Origin: Symsagittifera roscoffensis
Lineage: Eukaryota > Xenacoelomorpha > Acoela > Convolutidae
Assembly (NCBI RefSeq): GCF_963678635.1
Contig: NC_087063.1
Span: forward strand, 35,750,540 to 35,810,539
DNA: 60,000 nucleotides
Direction of reading: 5' to 3'
Part shown: positions 34,807 through 46,823 of the stretch, in pieces
Layout: the number at the start of each line of letters is the position of its first letter
How positions within the stretch are numbered: position 1 is the first letter of the stretch
Made by a program: the position numbers and the translations under genes
Notes under the pieces: generated by a model
Seen by the model: only the letters and a program-made list of their open reading frames with translations
Told to the model about the DNA's origin: nothing
The model's database searches: none

Positions 34807-34979
34807 CTCAAAGTCTTGAAAACAGTTGAAGTTGAAGTCCCTAATGGGATCCTTGCACAGCCTACATAATTGTTTACCGAATTTAGCAGAAGGTATTTCT
34901 CTACTCCGACCGTTATTAAGCCTAAACAATGAAATAATCTGGACGCCAACGCCCTCCAACATCTAAAATAGTTAGTCGA

Positions 34980-35395
34980 GAATATCGTCGAATTCAAACA
35001 CTTTGAGTTATATCGGGGAAACTCGCATAGTAACGATGGCTTGGGGCCCGTGCTAGAGCAGTACGGTTCGAATGGGTGGCACTGAGAATCATTTGCGTCA
35101 AGATAGCTCAAAACCGCAGAGAAAAAATACTCGACTAAAGAAATGGAATTATTCACTGTAGTAAGGGCAACCGAACATTTTCGCAATAACATTTACGGAT
35201 GATACTTACCACTCATATCAGATCATAAAGTGTTTTTAACCCTGTTACAGTTGTCCTCAAAGTGATATGGAACTTTTTTCGGTAGACTTACTTGATGGTA
35301 CAATCGCTTACTAACTTACATTTTTGAAATTGAACTTTGCCAAGGTTCATTAATGGGTATCGCCGATTACTTATCACTTTTTTTCTCAGCGGCGG
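34980..35395 (+). pseudogene. Gypsy-1 RNase H, degenerate
   Basis: DGLGPVLEQ and TAEKKYSTKEMELFTVVRA match the gypsy RNase H motifs DxxGxGAVLxQ and TxAExxYxTTExELLAVVxA. Further on GIADYLSLF matches the xxADxLSR end of the domain. Two stops lie between the segments. Confidence 0.75.
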
Positions 35396-36169
35396 CTATG
35401 GAAACAAGTCATAATGAGGAAATTTTTTAGAAGCAAAAATACAAATGATTGATGAGGCATTATATCCTTGGGACCAGTTAAATCCTAGGGGTCAAACTCT
35501 GAACAAAACTCTAAACAATCGGCGGTCCAGGGCGCCCAAACGTGCGTTCGATTGCGCAAGAGACTCATATCTAATAACAATTGAAGGAAATTTGAAAATG
35601 CAAAGGCAAAATTGATGTATAAACTCTCAGGGCGTGGTTGCATGCAACCGGCAAACAGCCAACCAGAAGCGAGATATTTCCATATTGAAGGATATATGCA
35701 AATGAAGCTCAACACAAGTCAGACGTACAGTTACTTTATCAAACAAAATTCTAATTCTTCAATCATCAAAATGTCCACTCATAAATCGCCGGAAAAATCC
35801 GATCCCAAAAATTTCACCAATTGTAATTAAATCAACTCAATCAGGAAATGTAAGTATGAATGTTGTCTTAAACCGTCTTCCGAGTAAACCTCCTAGCCTT
35901 AGATGAAATTTCGATATTGAAGTCAGACCCCCCGAAAAGCTACATCCCAATACAAACGCCTCAAAAAATATGAATACGATCATCTCGTTCCCCATCAGTT
36001 CTTGGGTCTCAAGTGGGTAAATAGCAAGAAGTAGGTCTACTCCATTGTCCCCACGGATTGCAAAATCTCGAAGCAGCTCGAATTCCCCGAAATCCTGAAT
36101 CTTAAGCTTGTGAAGGCTAATCTAGAAAAGGACCCAATTTTGAAGATCATCAGAAACGCGATCAAGGAA

Positions 36170-36900
36170 AGATAACGAAGGGCAAAAGAAGTTGTCACCC
36201 GGCTCGGGCTGTATTACGCGCAGGACGGAAAAATTACCTGCGGATAAACGGCTGGTTGGCTATCCCGAAAGGTTTGGCTACGTCAATTCTCAACAGAATG
36301 CACCATAAGGCGGGAAGGTGTTCGCGGCAGCGAAAGATGTTTGGCTCCCGTTAATGCACCGAAATCTTTAGGCCACCGCAAGTTCTACAAGCACTACCTT
36401 AAAGCAGGTTAAAATTTTGAACAGGTTATACCAGAGGAGACATAGGTACAGCATACAAACCGAAGGAACTGAACGACTTGGTTCACCTGGATTTCTGGGG
36501 GCCCGTATACCACAAAAAAGGGTGAAAGAAATATGTCTTAGTAGCGGTAGACGCCTATTCGCAATAGCCTTCGGCGTTCGCCTTTCAAGTAACACTTAAC
36601 AAAAATGTAATAAAATTCCTTACGAATATATAGATACACATGGGCACCAGAGGAAACTACATATGGACCAAGCGTCTGTACTTTTTTCAAACGAAATTGA
36701 ACTTATGAAATCTCCGATGAAAGATCACCGCGCTACATGTATGGTTGAAAGAACCGTCGGTTCAACTAAGAATTGAGTTTTCTCGTACCTATGCGAAGAT
36801 GGAAATCTGAAATTCAATAAAATGGTAGCAAGGGTGTTAAGCGCGTTACGCTTTTGTACCGCATTCTAAGACTAAAATAACGCCATTTGAGGCAAAACTT
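36170..36900 (+). pseudogene. Gypsy-1 integrase, degenerate
   Basis: LVHLDFWGPV (about 36477-36506) and KKYVLVAVDAYSQ (about 36526-36564) are the beta strands that carry the first two catalytic positions of the DDE core. A following MDQASVLFSNEI and CMVERTVGSTK fit the third-residue region. An H2C2-type zinc region is only hinted at near 36300. Several stops. Confidence 0.7.
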
Positions 36901-37190
36901 GGAAGAGAGGCTAACACCGTACTCCAAAATCTCACGAAAAAAAAACCGTCACTGAAAAGTCTCGACTGGACGAACGTAGTTAACCAGAAGCTCAAATGTT
37001 TAGATGAGGCGAGCGGACGCCCTGAAATTGAGTTAAATTTGGACTGGGAGAAGCGCAGTGACCTAGTATATGCCCAAAGAATTGTAAGACCCCTCGAGTT
37101 CTGGAAGAATATGAACTGGCGGAAGCGGATGTAGAGTTGACACACCCAAAAAAACCATCGTGGCTGTAACAGCATAAGACCAGTACCACT

Positions 37191-37718
37191 GTGGTATACC
37201 AACGGACTGGAGTCACAGACCCGAAAGAATCACAGAGGAAAAAACATTTGTCTACTAATAACGAAAAAGTAACACCACATACGGTTAAAATAGAAAAAGG
37301 ATCCCTACTAAGACGAAGCGGTGTTTCTTTTAGATCAGAAGCAGTGGAGAATCAAATGGTAACGAGAGCGGCCCAGGCCTCAGTTCAAGAAGCAGCCCAG
37401 AACCAAGTACGAGATTTCCCGAAAAAGAGGCCACACGGGCGGCGAAGTGTAGTATGCTACCGGCCGGAGTGGAACAGCGCAAAACGCAAAAGACCGGGTG
37501 CCGGTACTGCGAAAAGAGAGAGAAAGAAAATGCGACGAGCTATCGATATAAACAGTGACAAGTGTAGCAATGACGACGACGAGAAACAACGAGCGGGAGT
37601 GACGAGCGTAGCGATGAATGAAAAAACGGCGAGTGACGAGAGTAGGAACGACGACACTACCAAGTCCTCTGGAAATGAGCGAGCGGTGACATTAGGAATG
37701 GACGGTGCCAGCAAGCAG
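37191..37718 (+). pseudogene. Gypsy-1 downstream basic/acidic open frame
   Basis: 176 open codons up to the N run. Rich in Lys/Arg (KRKRPGAG) and then Asp/Asn/Ser. It probably corresponds to the integrase C-terminal tail, or to a flanking gene. It continues into the gap, so its end is unknown. Confidence 0.4.
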
Positions 37719-37918
37719 NNNNNNNNNNNNNNNNNNNNNNNNNNNNNNNNNNNNNNNNNNNNNNNNNNNNNNNNNNNNNNNNNNNNNNNNNNNNNNNNNN
37801 NNNNNNNNNNNNNNNNNNNNNNNNNNNNNNNNNNNNNNNNNNNNNNNNNNNNNNNNNNNNNNNNNNNNNNNNNNNNNNNNNNNNNNNNNNNNNNNNNNNN
37901 NNNNNNNNNNNNNNNNNN
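37719..37918. other. Assembly gap, 200 N
   Basis: Exactly 200 undetermined bases, a usual placeholder length. Distances and continuity across it cannot be trusted. Confidence 0.98.
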
Positions 37919-39634
37919 TTGTTAGTTTGCAATGAATTTGTTATAAATCAAAATTTTTCTTGACATATTGACAGTAGGAGAAATTTGTTTGCCTTACTTG
38001 AGCCAAATAAAACTATATAGAATTGCTAAGTGTTTTTTCGCAGAACAAGGGCTTTTTTTAGCTTTGGTCTTCGCAAAACGTTTTTTTCTTAATAATTTTC
38101 GGCACTCCTGAGCAATTTACTATCCTGAGCGCTCCTGAGCACTTACAAAACCCAACACTTTGTTATTTTTGCACATTTTAATCACTTTGGGATACTGGCA
38201 GAATGAATAGATGTTTTAACAATCAGTACAGAGCACTCTAGGACATAATTTTAAAAAAATCAAGCAGAACTCAAAAAAACTAATTGCATTATAGCTTCCT
38301 AAAATATTTTTAAGTTGCCTTCAGCTCAATAAGTGGATGCTTCTACTACAGTATAACGTTTTCTAAAGACCATAACACTATTCGAAAAAAAGAAAAGTTT
38401 TTTGAACATTTCTCAAGCCGACTGTTAGCTAGTGCTACAAATGACAGATTGATTATGCCATGCATGGTTTTTAAGCAAACTAATTACAAGGATCGAGCAA
38501 ACATTTTTCTTCAAAAATGTGTGAGCGTTTAAAAAATGCAGATTGGCCAATTTTTTGGGCAAAATTATTCTCGTTTTAATTCTTCTGTTCCTAGTTTTCA
38601 ACAGGCAAGTTTACAAATTTGAGTTAGGCTCATACTCAAACTTATCTTTCATGCTATCCTTCAAAAACCTTGGTTTTAAAAAATCAAACTATCGTACAAA
38701 CGTAATCTATCATACTGATCTACCGACTGTGATGTTGTGTTAACATTAAACGTTTAAAACCTTTTTTAAATCGCAAAGTTGTTCCATCTCAATGACAGTA
38801 ATGACAGAAAGTAGGAAAATGTTCAACTGCAATCATATTTGCTTAATATAATGGCGTTATATTTGGATAAAGGCTTTAAAAATTGCTAAGTCGACAATTC
38901 TTTCTGCAGACTTACGCTCGCCTATACCTGTATTGTTTTATGCATCCTAGGCGATGTACCGTTATAAAGAGGGTCAAAAACCACTTAAAAGTTCAACAAC
39001 AAACAAGCTCCTGAATATGCGAAAAAACAATCGACTAGAAACAGCGGTTACCTCAGTTAGGTAGACTACCGATATCCATGTACTTGGAACTTAAAAATAT
39101 ACTTTTTCAAGTCCATGCGCATCAAAAAACACAACATTCACACCCTCCTTGTCAAACTTAGGCTCAAACAAACAGAGACACGACAAAACGACAAATACAA
39201 AAATGCAAAAAAAATGTCCCAAACTGGAAATTTTTGGACTCACATAGAGAGACTCATAAGCATTTTGAGGAAGCACACAAATGTATTTGAGCTCTAGATA
39301 AACTTTTTAACAAAGCCGTACAATTATTTTTTGCGAAGAAATATTCACTGGTGCACAATCAAGTACATGGAGAATTATGTGCTTATGTGTTCCTTCCTAT
39401 AACCCAGTGATGAAAATCAGGCTATCCATAAAAATATATGGGTATTTGGTGAAAAAAAAATGTTTTTGAAAGCAATTTCCATCTATTGTAATGTCTCGGC
39501 AAAAAATAACCCTATTTTTTTGAAAAGAAAAAGATTTTTGCAATTTCTTATTAAAATCCTAAGAACCTTTTTAAATACAAACTTTATCAATTTTCGTTTT
39601 GCTGGACAATAGACTGTTTATTGTCTGAAAATTG

Positions 39635-39685
39635 TAGAGAATGCATGCTTACAATAAGTAAAACATTGTAAGCATGCATTCTCTA
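39635..39685. repeat. Perfect 21-bp inverted repeat with 9-nt loop
   Basis: agagaatgcatgcttacaat at 39636-39655 is followed by aagtaaaac and then attgtaagcatgcattctct at 39665-39684. The flanking T-A pair (39635/39685) extends the stem to 21 bp without a mismatch. It could fold in RNA or extrude as a cruciform. It may equally be a snap-back repair product. Confidence 0.95.
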
Positions 39686-42311
39686 TGATGAATTAGACCT
39701 TTTGAAAGTCGGAAACCGAATTTCAGTTTCTTGCAATTTATTGAGCTTTGGGCGGTTATGAAACTGTATCGTAAGTCGAAAAATGCCCCTAGATAAATTC
39801 GTCCAGGTGGAAAGTCGAGTGTCTGATTTTTTTCTAAAGTACAACGATTGGCATGAGCTCGTGTGAATTCAAAAACTATCACTGCTGTTACTTCAGTGTA
39901 GTACTGTACTGGGCTTTTAGAAAAAAATATCACCTAAAATCCATAAACATTTTTTTGTTTTCGCTTTTCCTCCCTTTTGTTTTTAATTGTCATTACGGAG
40001 AGATTCCCCATGTTTTGTTGTTGGAGAAAAAACCAAAGAAAAAATCTTTTTGAAACCAATAATTAAAACGTTTTTTGGTTTCATTTTTCGTCCTTCCGTC
40101 CGACGCCTAAAATGTTTTATTGGCGCTAATTAAAGGACGCAAAAAACATTTTCGGAAAAACCTTAGCTAGGTCACTTCTGACAACAATTTAAAAATACTT
40201 GAACTGAGTTCACCTGCAAAATACTTCAAGAAAAAACCGTAATAAGAAAATGCGGGCAAACAAAAATTTGGCAGTCAATAACCTGGTTCTTTAGTCAGTT
40301 AAATGTTAAAAGTGGTTAATATTGAGATAAATATTGAGGCGTTAATGAAAGCGTTCTAACTCAATCAAAAACATCTCATTCGCTTTTTGTTTTGCTTTTC
40401 TTGCCCTTGTCTTCCAAATTTGTTTTCGCGCAAATTAATTTTCCAAAAATTAAAAAAAAGTTGGCCAGGCAACGCCCAAGCAAGATTTTGATTGAAACAT
40501 AAGAGTTCATCAGAACAATTTGCGCGAAAACATGTCTGTTTTTGTCAATTTATTCAATGGTTTGAGTACACTACTTCTTTTAAATTTTGTCGTCTTGTCA
40601 TTCATTTTGAGTGCCTAGTTGTAAAAAACTCATAAGTGAGTACTTAAGAAATCATTTCTCACAATGCAATTTTTCTGAAAAAAAAACAAAAACTCGTACT
40701 CTTTTCCAAAAATTCATTGTTTATAGAATTTGTTATAAGGAAGAATAAAAAAGCTTTCTAAAAATTTTAGATTACCATAAAATATCCGCTTCTTAGAAAG
40801 AAAATGATAAAATAATTATCTAACTATGTGAAAAGTTTGGCTTATTTGTATTCATGAGAAGTACAATGCCTGCTGAGTTTGTTATGTACAAAAATCGAAG
40901 TTTCGAACTTGAACAAACGTATTGATTTTAGTTTTTCTTCACATGCTTAAACAGTTGTCAGAATTTTTTAAACTGAAAAAAAATCAATCTTGGTCGGGCG
41001 TTTGGCTATTGCAATTTGCTCATCGTTAACGTTACACATCTGTCAAAAAAAGAAAAACTTAGTACTTACTAGTAGAAACAGCTTATACTTTCTTTTAAGG
41101 CAAATATCATAAAATAAACAATGGTTACAGTATTCAAAAATAGAAGCGTACTCGAAAATGACCGGGGCAACCAAATAAACAGTTTTGAAAACTGGCATAA
41201 AAAATGGTTTTTTGATAGATATTCATGTAAAATAAACATTTTAATAAAATTATTTTCGTCGATCTGTTTATATAGTTTCAATTCACAAACGGACACTACA
41301 TTTTCCAAGGAACAAAATATTTTTGATTCAGTGTATTGCCAAACAGCAATATTCAGCTTTTAAAAAGTCTTAAGTAGGCAGTTTGGGTACTTTTCAGGTT
41401 CTAATTGAACAAAATGAAGAAAAAAAAATGAAAAAAATGTAGGTTTTTGCTTGGTTCATTTTTCATAGTCAAAACGCAGCAGTAAAAAAAAGGAAAAAAG
41501 CAAAAAAAATCGCTCTCCATTTTAGACTTCAGAAATCTAAAATAAACAACAAAAGTGCTTCTAGTCGAAAATAAGGATTCTAAAATATAGAGGGCACTAC
41601 ATTGGTGCCGAGTTTGAAAAAACGAAAGTACCTTTTATATTTTTGAACCCGCTTCCGCTACTTTTACTACTTCTGCTACTTATATAATAGGGGGATGAGC
41701 GCTTTTTAAAATTTTTTCATACGACGCTAAAAGTGTAACACTAAAAGGGTTGAATACGATTTCAACTGTATTAAACTTGAAATTGAAAACTTAACGCGAT
41801 TTATTACAAAACTTAAAAATTTTATAGACGCTTGTACATTTTTTTTTGCATAAAACTATGTTTTTTTTTTGCTGTATTTTGCTTAATACTTTCGTTCCCG
41901 AGAAAGTCCAATTAAGTAGAAATGGAAAGTTGTTTACTTTTGAATTGGATGATGAGTCATCATGCATACTCTGAAAACTCTCAGCACTCGTTTGAAAACT
42001 TAAATTCGAACAAATATTGATATTCTGAAACGTGAATACAGAGATCTAAAAATAAAAACAACCATGTTAGAGAGAATTCAGTGGGAAAATAAATATAGAA
42101 GTTAAAAAACGTTCCTGGAAAAAATCAGAAGAAACCATTACGCGAGACACAAAACTAGCGTTTACTTTGTTGTTTTGTTCCGCAAAACTTGATTTAACTT
42201 TTTTCTTCACTTTTTTTATCATAAGAAAAAAGTTTTTGTACAGTAACAATCATAACGCTGAACAAAATTGTTATACAAAAAGTTTTGCAGGCAGAACTTT
42301 TTGTATTATAT

Positions 42312-42416
42312 AACTAAAAAAATCTTTAGATTTGCTTGAAACTAATTTAAACTAAGAAGTCAAAATTTAAAATAAAACTAAAAAATTCTTTAGATTTGCT
42401 TGAAACTAAATTAAAA
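42312..42416 (+). repeat. Direct repeat, about 35 bp, 64-bp period
   Basis: ctttagatttgcttgaaact followed by aatttaaa occurs twice with minor changes. Confidence 0.75.
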
Positions 42417-42766
42417 GTCTTTTGTCACTTTAGAGTTCCAAATACAATTATAAGCTGTAAGATAAGAGTGTTATTTGACAATACTTTGATGGTTGTCAAT
42501 AATTCTTGAGAATATGCGATTTCTCCATTATTTTTGTGAGCGTCTGTTTTAAGGATTTGTTTCAAGCATAAATTATGACTCTTCAACTATCTTTCTAGCA
42601 ACTAAACTAGACAAAAAGCTTTTTAAAAATTTTTATTTTTCAATAATGTACCAATGAGTTCCATTTGATAGGAAAAAAAATTAAACTGATTGTTGCTACC
42701 CACTTGAGTCTGATATTCTACAAATTCCGAGCTTTTTAACGAAAATTTTAAACAATTCTGGGAATT

Positions 42767-45689
42767 TGTTTGTTGTAATTTAAGTTGAGTTTTAAAAAAA
42801 TGTTCGGGAAATTGGCCAACGCCTGTTTTTTTAAAACTTTTTTTCTTAAAAACTTCTTTTTTATCATGAACCATATATATAAAATTATGATGAAGCTACT
42901 CAAAAAATGGTAAACCTAAACCTAAAGCTGCATATCATATTGCTGGCGCATCTTTTACTGCCGTTTTCATTGGACACATTTTCTATCAAATTTGAACGCA
43001 AGGGCGAATTTGGAATTAGCCTAATTTCTTCATATGAAAAACATGAGTTAATTGTGACTTAAATTACAGAATCTCCAATTTGTGCGAAACAAAACAAGGA
43101 CTACTGTTTTTGTGTAGGTATCATTTGTTTCAACCCTGGTAACCAAACTAACCTAAGGTAAATATGAGAAATTGTTTTTGAAACAAAAACTAGTTTCAAA
43201 CTCTTACCGAATTTTCATTGAAAAACTTAAATTTTTATTGAATTTTAGTTCAAAAACTAGTTTATAAAGTTTTGAGTGGTGTGAGATGAGTAAACAATAT
43301 AACGCTCTGCAATAAATCAAGTGATGAAACATTTTTTTGAAAATTGATTTAAGTCTAAATTACAGAAAAACTCATTGTATGAACCCTGGGACATTTTTTT
43401 GAGACTCCAGCGAAGAGGATTAATTGTTCAAAAACATACTAACCTTGATTTGTATGATCTTCCATGGAGGTGCCTAAATTAGGGTAAAAACACAAAATGG
43501 TAAATTTGCCTTCTAATAGAGCTAAACTTTATTAGGGCAGAATGAACACAATGACGTTTGGCAGAGGTACAACAAACCTTGAGAGAAATCAATACGGGCA
43601 AGGCTCACGGTGGGAGTCAGATCACCAGTGACCTTCTTAAGTTGCTCGAGAGGAGAATTCTACTGCCTCTCAAAAGGATTTTCACTGATATCTGGCTTGA
43701 TCCGGGAAAAGTTCGACAAATTTGGAGGGACTCAGTAGTACTCACTCTGTTCAAGAAAGAAAGCAGAGCAGAACCGAACAATTACCGGAGAAATTTTCTT
43801 GTTGACCAAGTTGGCAAAGCGTTCGCAAAGGTGATTGTAAACAAGTTGAATAAGCAAATGCCCAAAATCTCACCCTATCATTTTGGGTTCCAAAGCTACA
43901 GGTCAACAGGCCAAGCTATCTTGGCAATTAGATGTTTGCTTCAAAGAAGGATTGAAAACCAGCAACCTCTTTGTATGACTTTCATCGAACTAAAGAAGGC
44001 TTTTGATTCTATTAATGGAGAAGTGCTACTTAGCGCGCTAAAGGATTGTGGAATCCCAGGAGATATCATCAGTTTGGTTGAGGCTCTCCACAACAAACCT
44101 ATCGGCAAGCTTGATAAGGATAACACTTTTGTAGTAAACCGGGGGACGCGGCAAGGGTGCATTTTGGGCCCACTGTTGTTATCACCCTTTTTGACTTCTT
44201 CCCAAGTAAGACCAGTGGAGAGAAAAGAAACATTGCATACGCTAATGATCTGGCTATGATCTCTGACAACCAAGCAAATGCTACCAAGTCGCTGAACGAG
44301 ATCATAAAAACCTTTGGATTGGCTTAGTTAGAATTATCTGCCGAGAAAACTAAAACTATTCTAATCAACACCCAAGACAATGCTAATGTCCCTATCAAGG
44401 TACTCAGTGATCAGGTTGCACAGGTTAATCTCTTTGAGTATCTCGGCAGCATCCTAGCGTCTGATAGCAGCGCTGACAAGGCTATCAATGCTCGCATTTC
44501 TAAGACAAGGACAGCAATGCTACGACTTAGACTGGCCCTGGGGTCAAAAGGATTAACAATAAGGAACAAGGGTCTCCGCATCGAAACTTTCCTAAAACCA
44601 GTCCTGCTATACGGCTTAGAGACCCTTGTTATCAGATGCACTGATCTTGGTAGACTAGAGGCGTTTATAAACCATGCTTGAAGAATGTGTCTAAGGCTAG
44701 AAACGAGAAATGAAGTGAAATTAAAGAAACTGAAAGAAAAGGTAAAAACAACGCCAGTCGCACACCAATTATGCAGAAGGGTTCAACTGTACGATTCCTT
44801 TGAAAACATCGGTGTCAATAGCTTGAATAATCTACTTGAGGGTGCTAAAATTGGCAAAAAGATTAGATTCGACAGCTTTGAGCTGATATGGACAACCATG
44901 GGTTTAAGACAAAGTGTGACCTGGACATTTGGCAGCACAATCCGAAAAACAAACTTAGGTTCACTGACAGTGGAGATTTTAAAGCAAATTCTAATGGCAA
45001 AAGGTAGCAAACAGTTCTATGTGCTAATGAAAACTGTGGTAGAAAGTTTCATAGCAAAAATAGATGATCAGGAATCTCAAAGATAAACATCCAGAACCCT
45101 GAGTACAGACCTCCGATAGCATTGAACATGAAATTGATAAAGGATTTGAAAGAACTGTAGAGATCCCACTGCAGCCAACAACAGGGGTCCAAGAAAAGCA
45201 AATTCGACTGCCTCTGTCCGACTGGAACGAGACTTATGTCTATGTCAGTGGTTGGACTAAGCACATGCAAAACTACCACCCGCATGTGAAACTGATCAGC
45301 GCATCAGAACCAACCGTCTCAGCACTCCAACTGAGTCGGCAATTCTTACAAGCATCAAAACAAGACACTAGCACAGTGATGAGGTGCTAAAGTGTCCGCT
45401 CTGCTATTATCGGTGCTCTCTTGGAAAGTCAATGATCAACCACTGTTATGTGAAGCACCGATGTTCGTGGGTCAGAGCAAGGCCAATTCCCGAGCCGCCA
45501 AGTCATGTTGGCGTTGTCTCGGTGCGTACACTCAAGATGCAAACTTGTGAAGAATGTAGCGGCATGACCACCACTGCTACCTCGGAAAGGTAGAACGGGT
45601 TCCCGGCGGTGACTTTCATTTCGTTTGAATTAGTTCCAATGATTTGATAAAGTCGAAGCCATTGCCCTTGGCATTGACCAGCTGGGGTG
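42767..45689 (+). repeat. LINE-B tandem unit 1
   Basis: Matches 46033-48941 at an offset of about 3266, ending in both at attgacca then gctNgggtg. About 790 bp of noncoding sequence precede the LINE-B frame in each unit. The divergence is visibly greater than between the FABP/LINE-A units, so this duplication is older. Confidence 0.9.
43558..45681 (+). pseudogene. LINE-B RT with C-terminal finger, unit 1
   Basis: RTE-like reverse transcriptase beginning abruptly at the RT entry (GKAHGGSQITSDLLKLL). Visible motifs are VVLTLFKKESRAEPNNYRR, GFQSYRSTGQ, motif A FIELKKAFDSI (Glu for the first Asp), NRGTRQGCILGP and motif C AYANDLAM (YAND for YADD), the last in a shifted frame after 44190. The thumb includes FEYLGSILASDSSADKAINA and VLLYGLETLV. 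A C2H2-type motif, CPLCYYRCSLGKSMINHCYV then KH, lies at 45384-45460. Stops and frameshifts and two altered catalytic residues make it inactive. No endonuclease domain. Confidence 0.8.
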
Positions 45690-46032
45690 GAATCCAGAAC
45701 AGCAAAAATTATCAAAGAAAAATAACAATGTTGCGGGTTCCGAAACAAATCTGACTTTGGGCACTTGCGGAATCCCATTCAGTTCACAAAAAGCAGAGTT
45801 TGGCCTCGTAATGTTAAATTTTTTAATTTTTTTCCTACTTTTGGACAATTAACGCGCAATATTTTTTATGTTAAAAACGCTTAAGCAGAGAAATAATCCG
45901 ACATAGAAATTGTTTCACCTTGACAAAGCAGGCTGTATAAAGCAGGTCAAAAGTGCTACCTTATACTATGTGAGGTTTTTTTTTTGTACTTTATACGGTG
46001 TGTGGGGCGATGATTTTTAATTTTTCAGTGAA
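45690..46032 (-). repeat. Family D related segment between LINE-B units
   Basis: Matches 50309-50635 closely (ggaatccagaacagcaa, taacgcgcaatatttttt, ggtgtgtggggcgatgat). On the minus strand its end cattacgaggccaaactctgc resembles the end of 26900-27410. Confidence 0.75.
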
Positions 46033-46823
46033 ATTGTTTGTTGTAATTTTAATTGAGTTTATACCTTTTTTCGGGAAGTTGTCCAACCACTGTTTTTTGA
46101 AAATTTTTAAAACTTGTTTTTTACCATGAACCAAATATACATAGTCTTATGATGAAGCTACTCAAAAAATCATGAATCTAAACCTGAAGCTGCATAGCAT
46201 ACTGCTGGCGCATCTTTCACTTCCGTTTTCACTGGATATATATTTTTGCAAATTTGAACGCAAAGGCGAATTTGGAATTAGCCTAGTTTTTTCATATGAA
46301 AAACATGAGTTAATTGTTACTTAGTTTACAGAACCTCCAATTTTTGCAAAACAAAACAAGGACTACTGTTTTTGTGTAGGTATCATTTGTTTCAACCCTG
46401 GTAATCCAATCTAACCTAAATTAAATATGAGAAATGTTTTTTGAAATAAAAACTATTTTCAAACTCTTGCTGAATTTTCATTGAAAAACTGAAATTTTTT
46501 TTTGAATTTTAGTTCAAAAACTACTTTATAAAGTTTTGAGTGGTGTGAGATGAGTGAACAATATAACGCTCTGCAATAAATCAAGTGATAAAACATTGTT
46601 TCAAAAAATGATTTAAGTCTAAATTACAGAAAAACTCATTGTATGAATCCTGGGACCTTTTTTTGAAACTTCAACGACAAGGATTAAGTGTTCAAAAACT
46701 TACTACCTTTGATTTTTATGATCTTCCAAGGAGGTGCCTAAATTAGGGTAAAAACACACTACATAGTTATCTTGCCTTCTAATACAGCTAAACCTTTTTA
46801 GGGCAGAATGAACACAATGACGT

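Larger units (their letters stand above)
32600..37718 (+). mobile_element. Degenerate Ty3/gypsy element 1, cut by assembly gap
   Basis: Domain order gag, zinc knuckle, protease, RT, RNase H, integrase on one strand identifies a Metaviridae-type LTR retrotransposon. Every domain has stops or frameshifts. No flanking LTR pair could be matched by eye; the right end is lost in the 200-N gap. Confidence 0.9.
37919..42766. other. AT-rich noncoding stretch
   Basis: No convincing exon or transposon protein. Contains the hairpin at 39635-39685 and a direct repeat at 42312-42416. Open frames here are short, low-complexity and unsupported. Confidence 0.4.
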
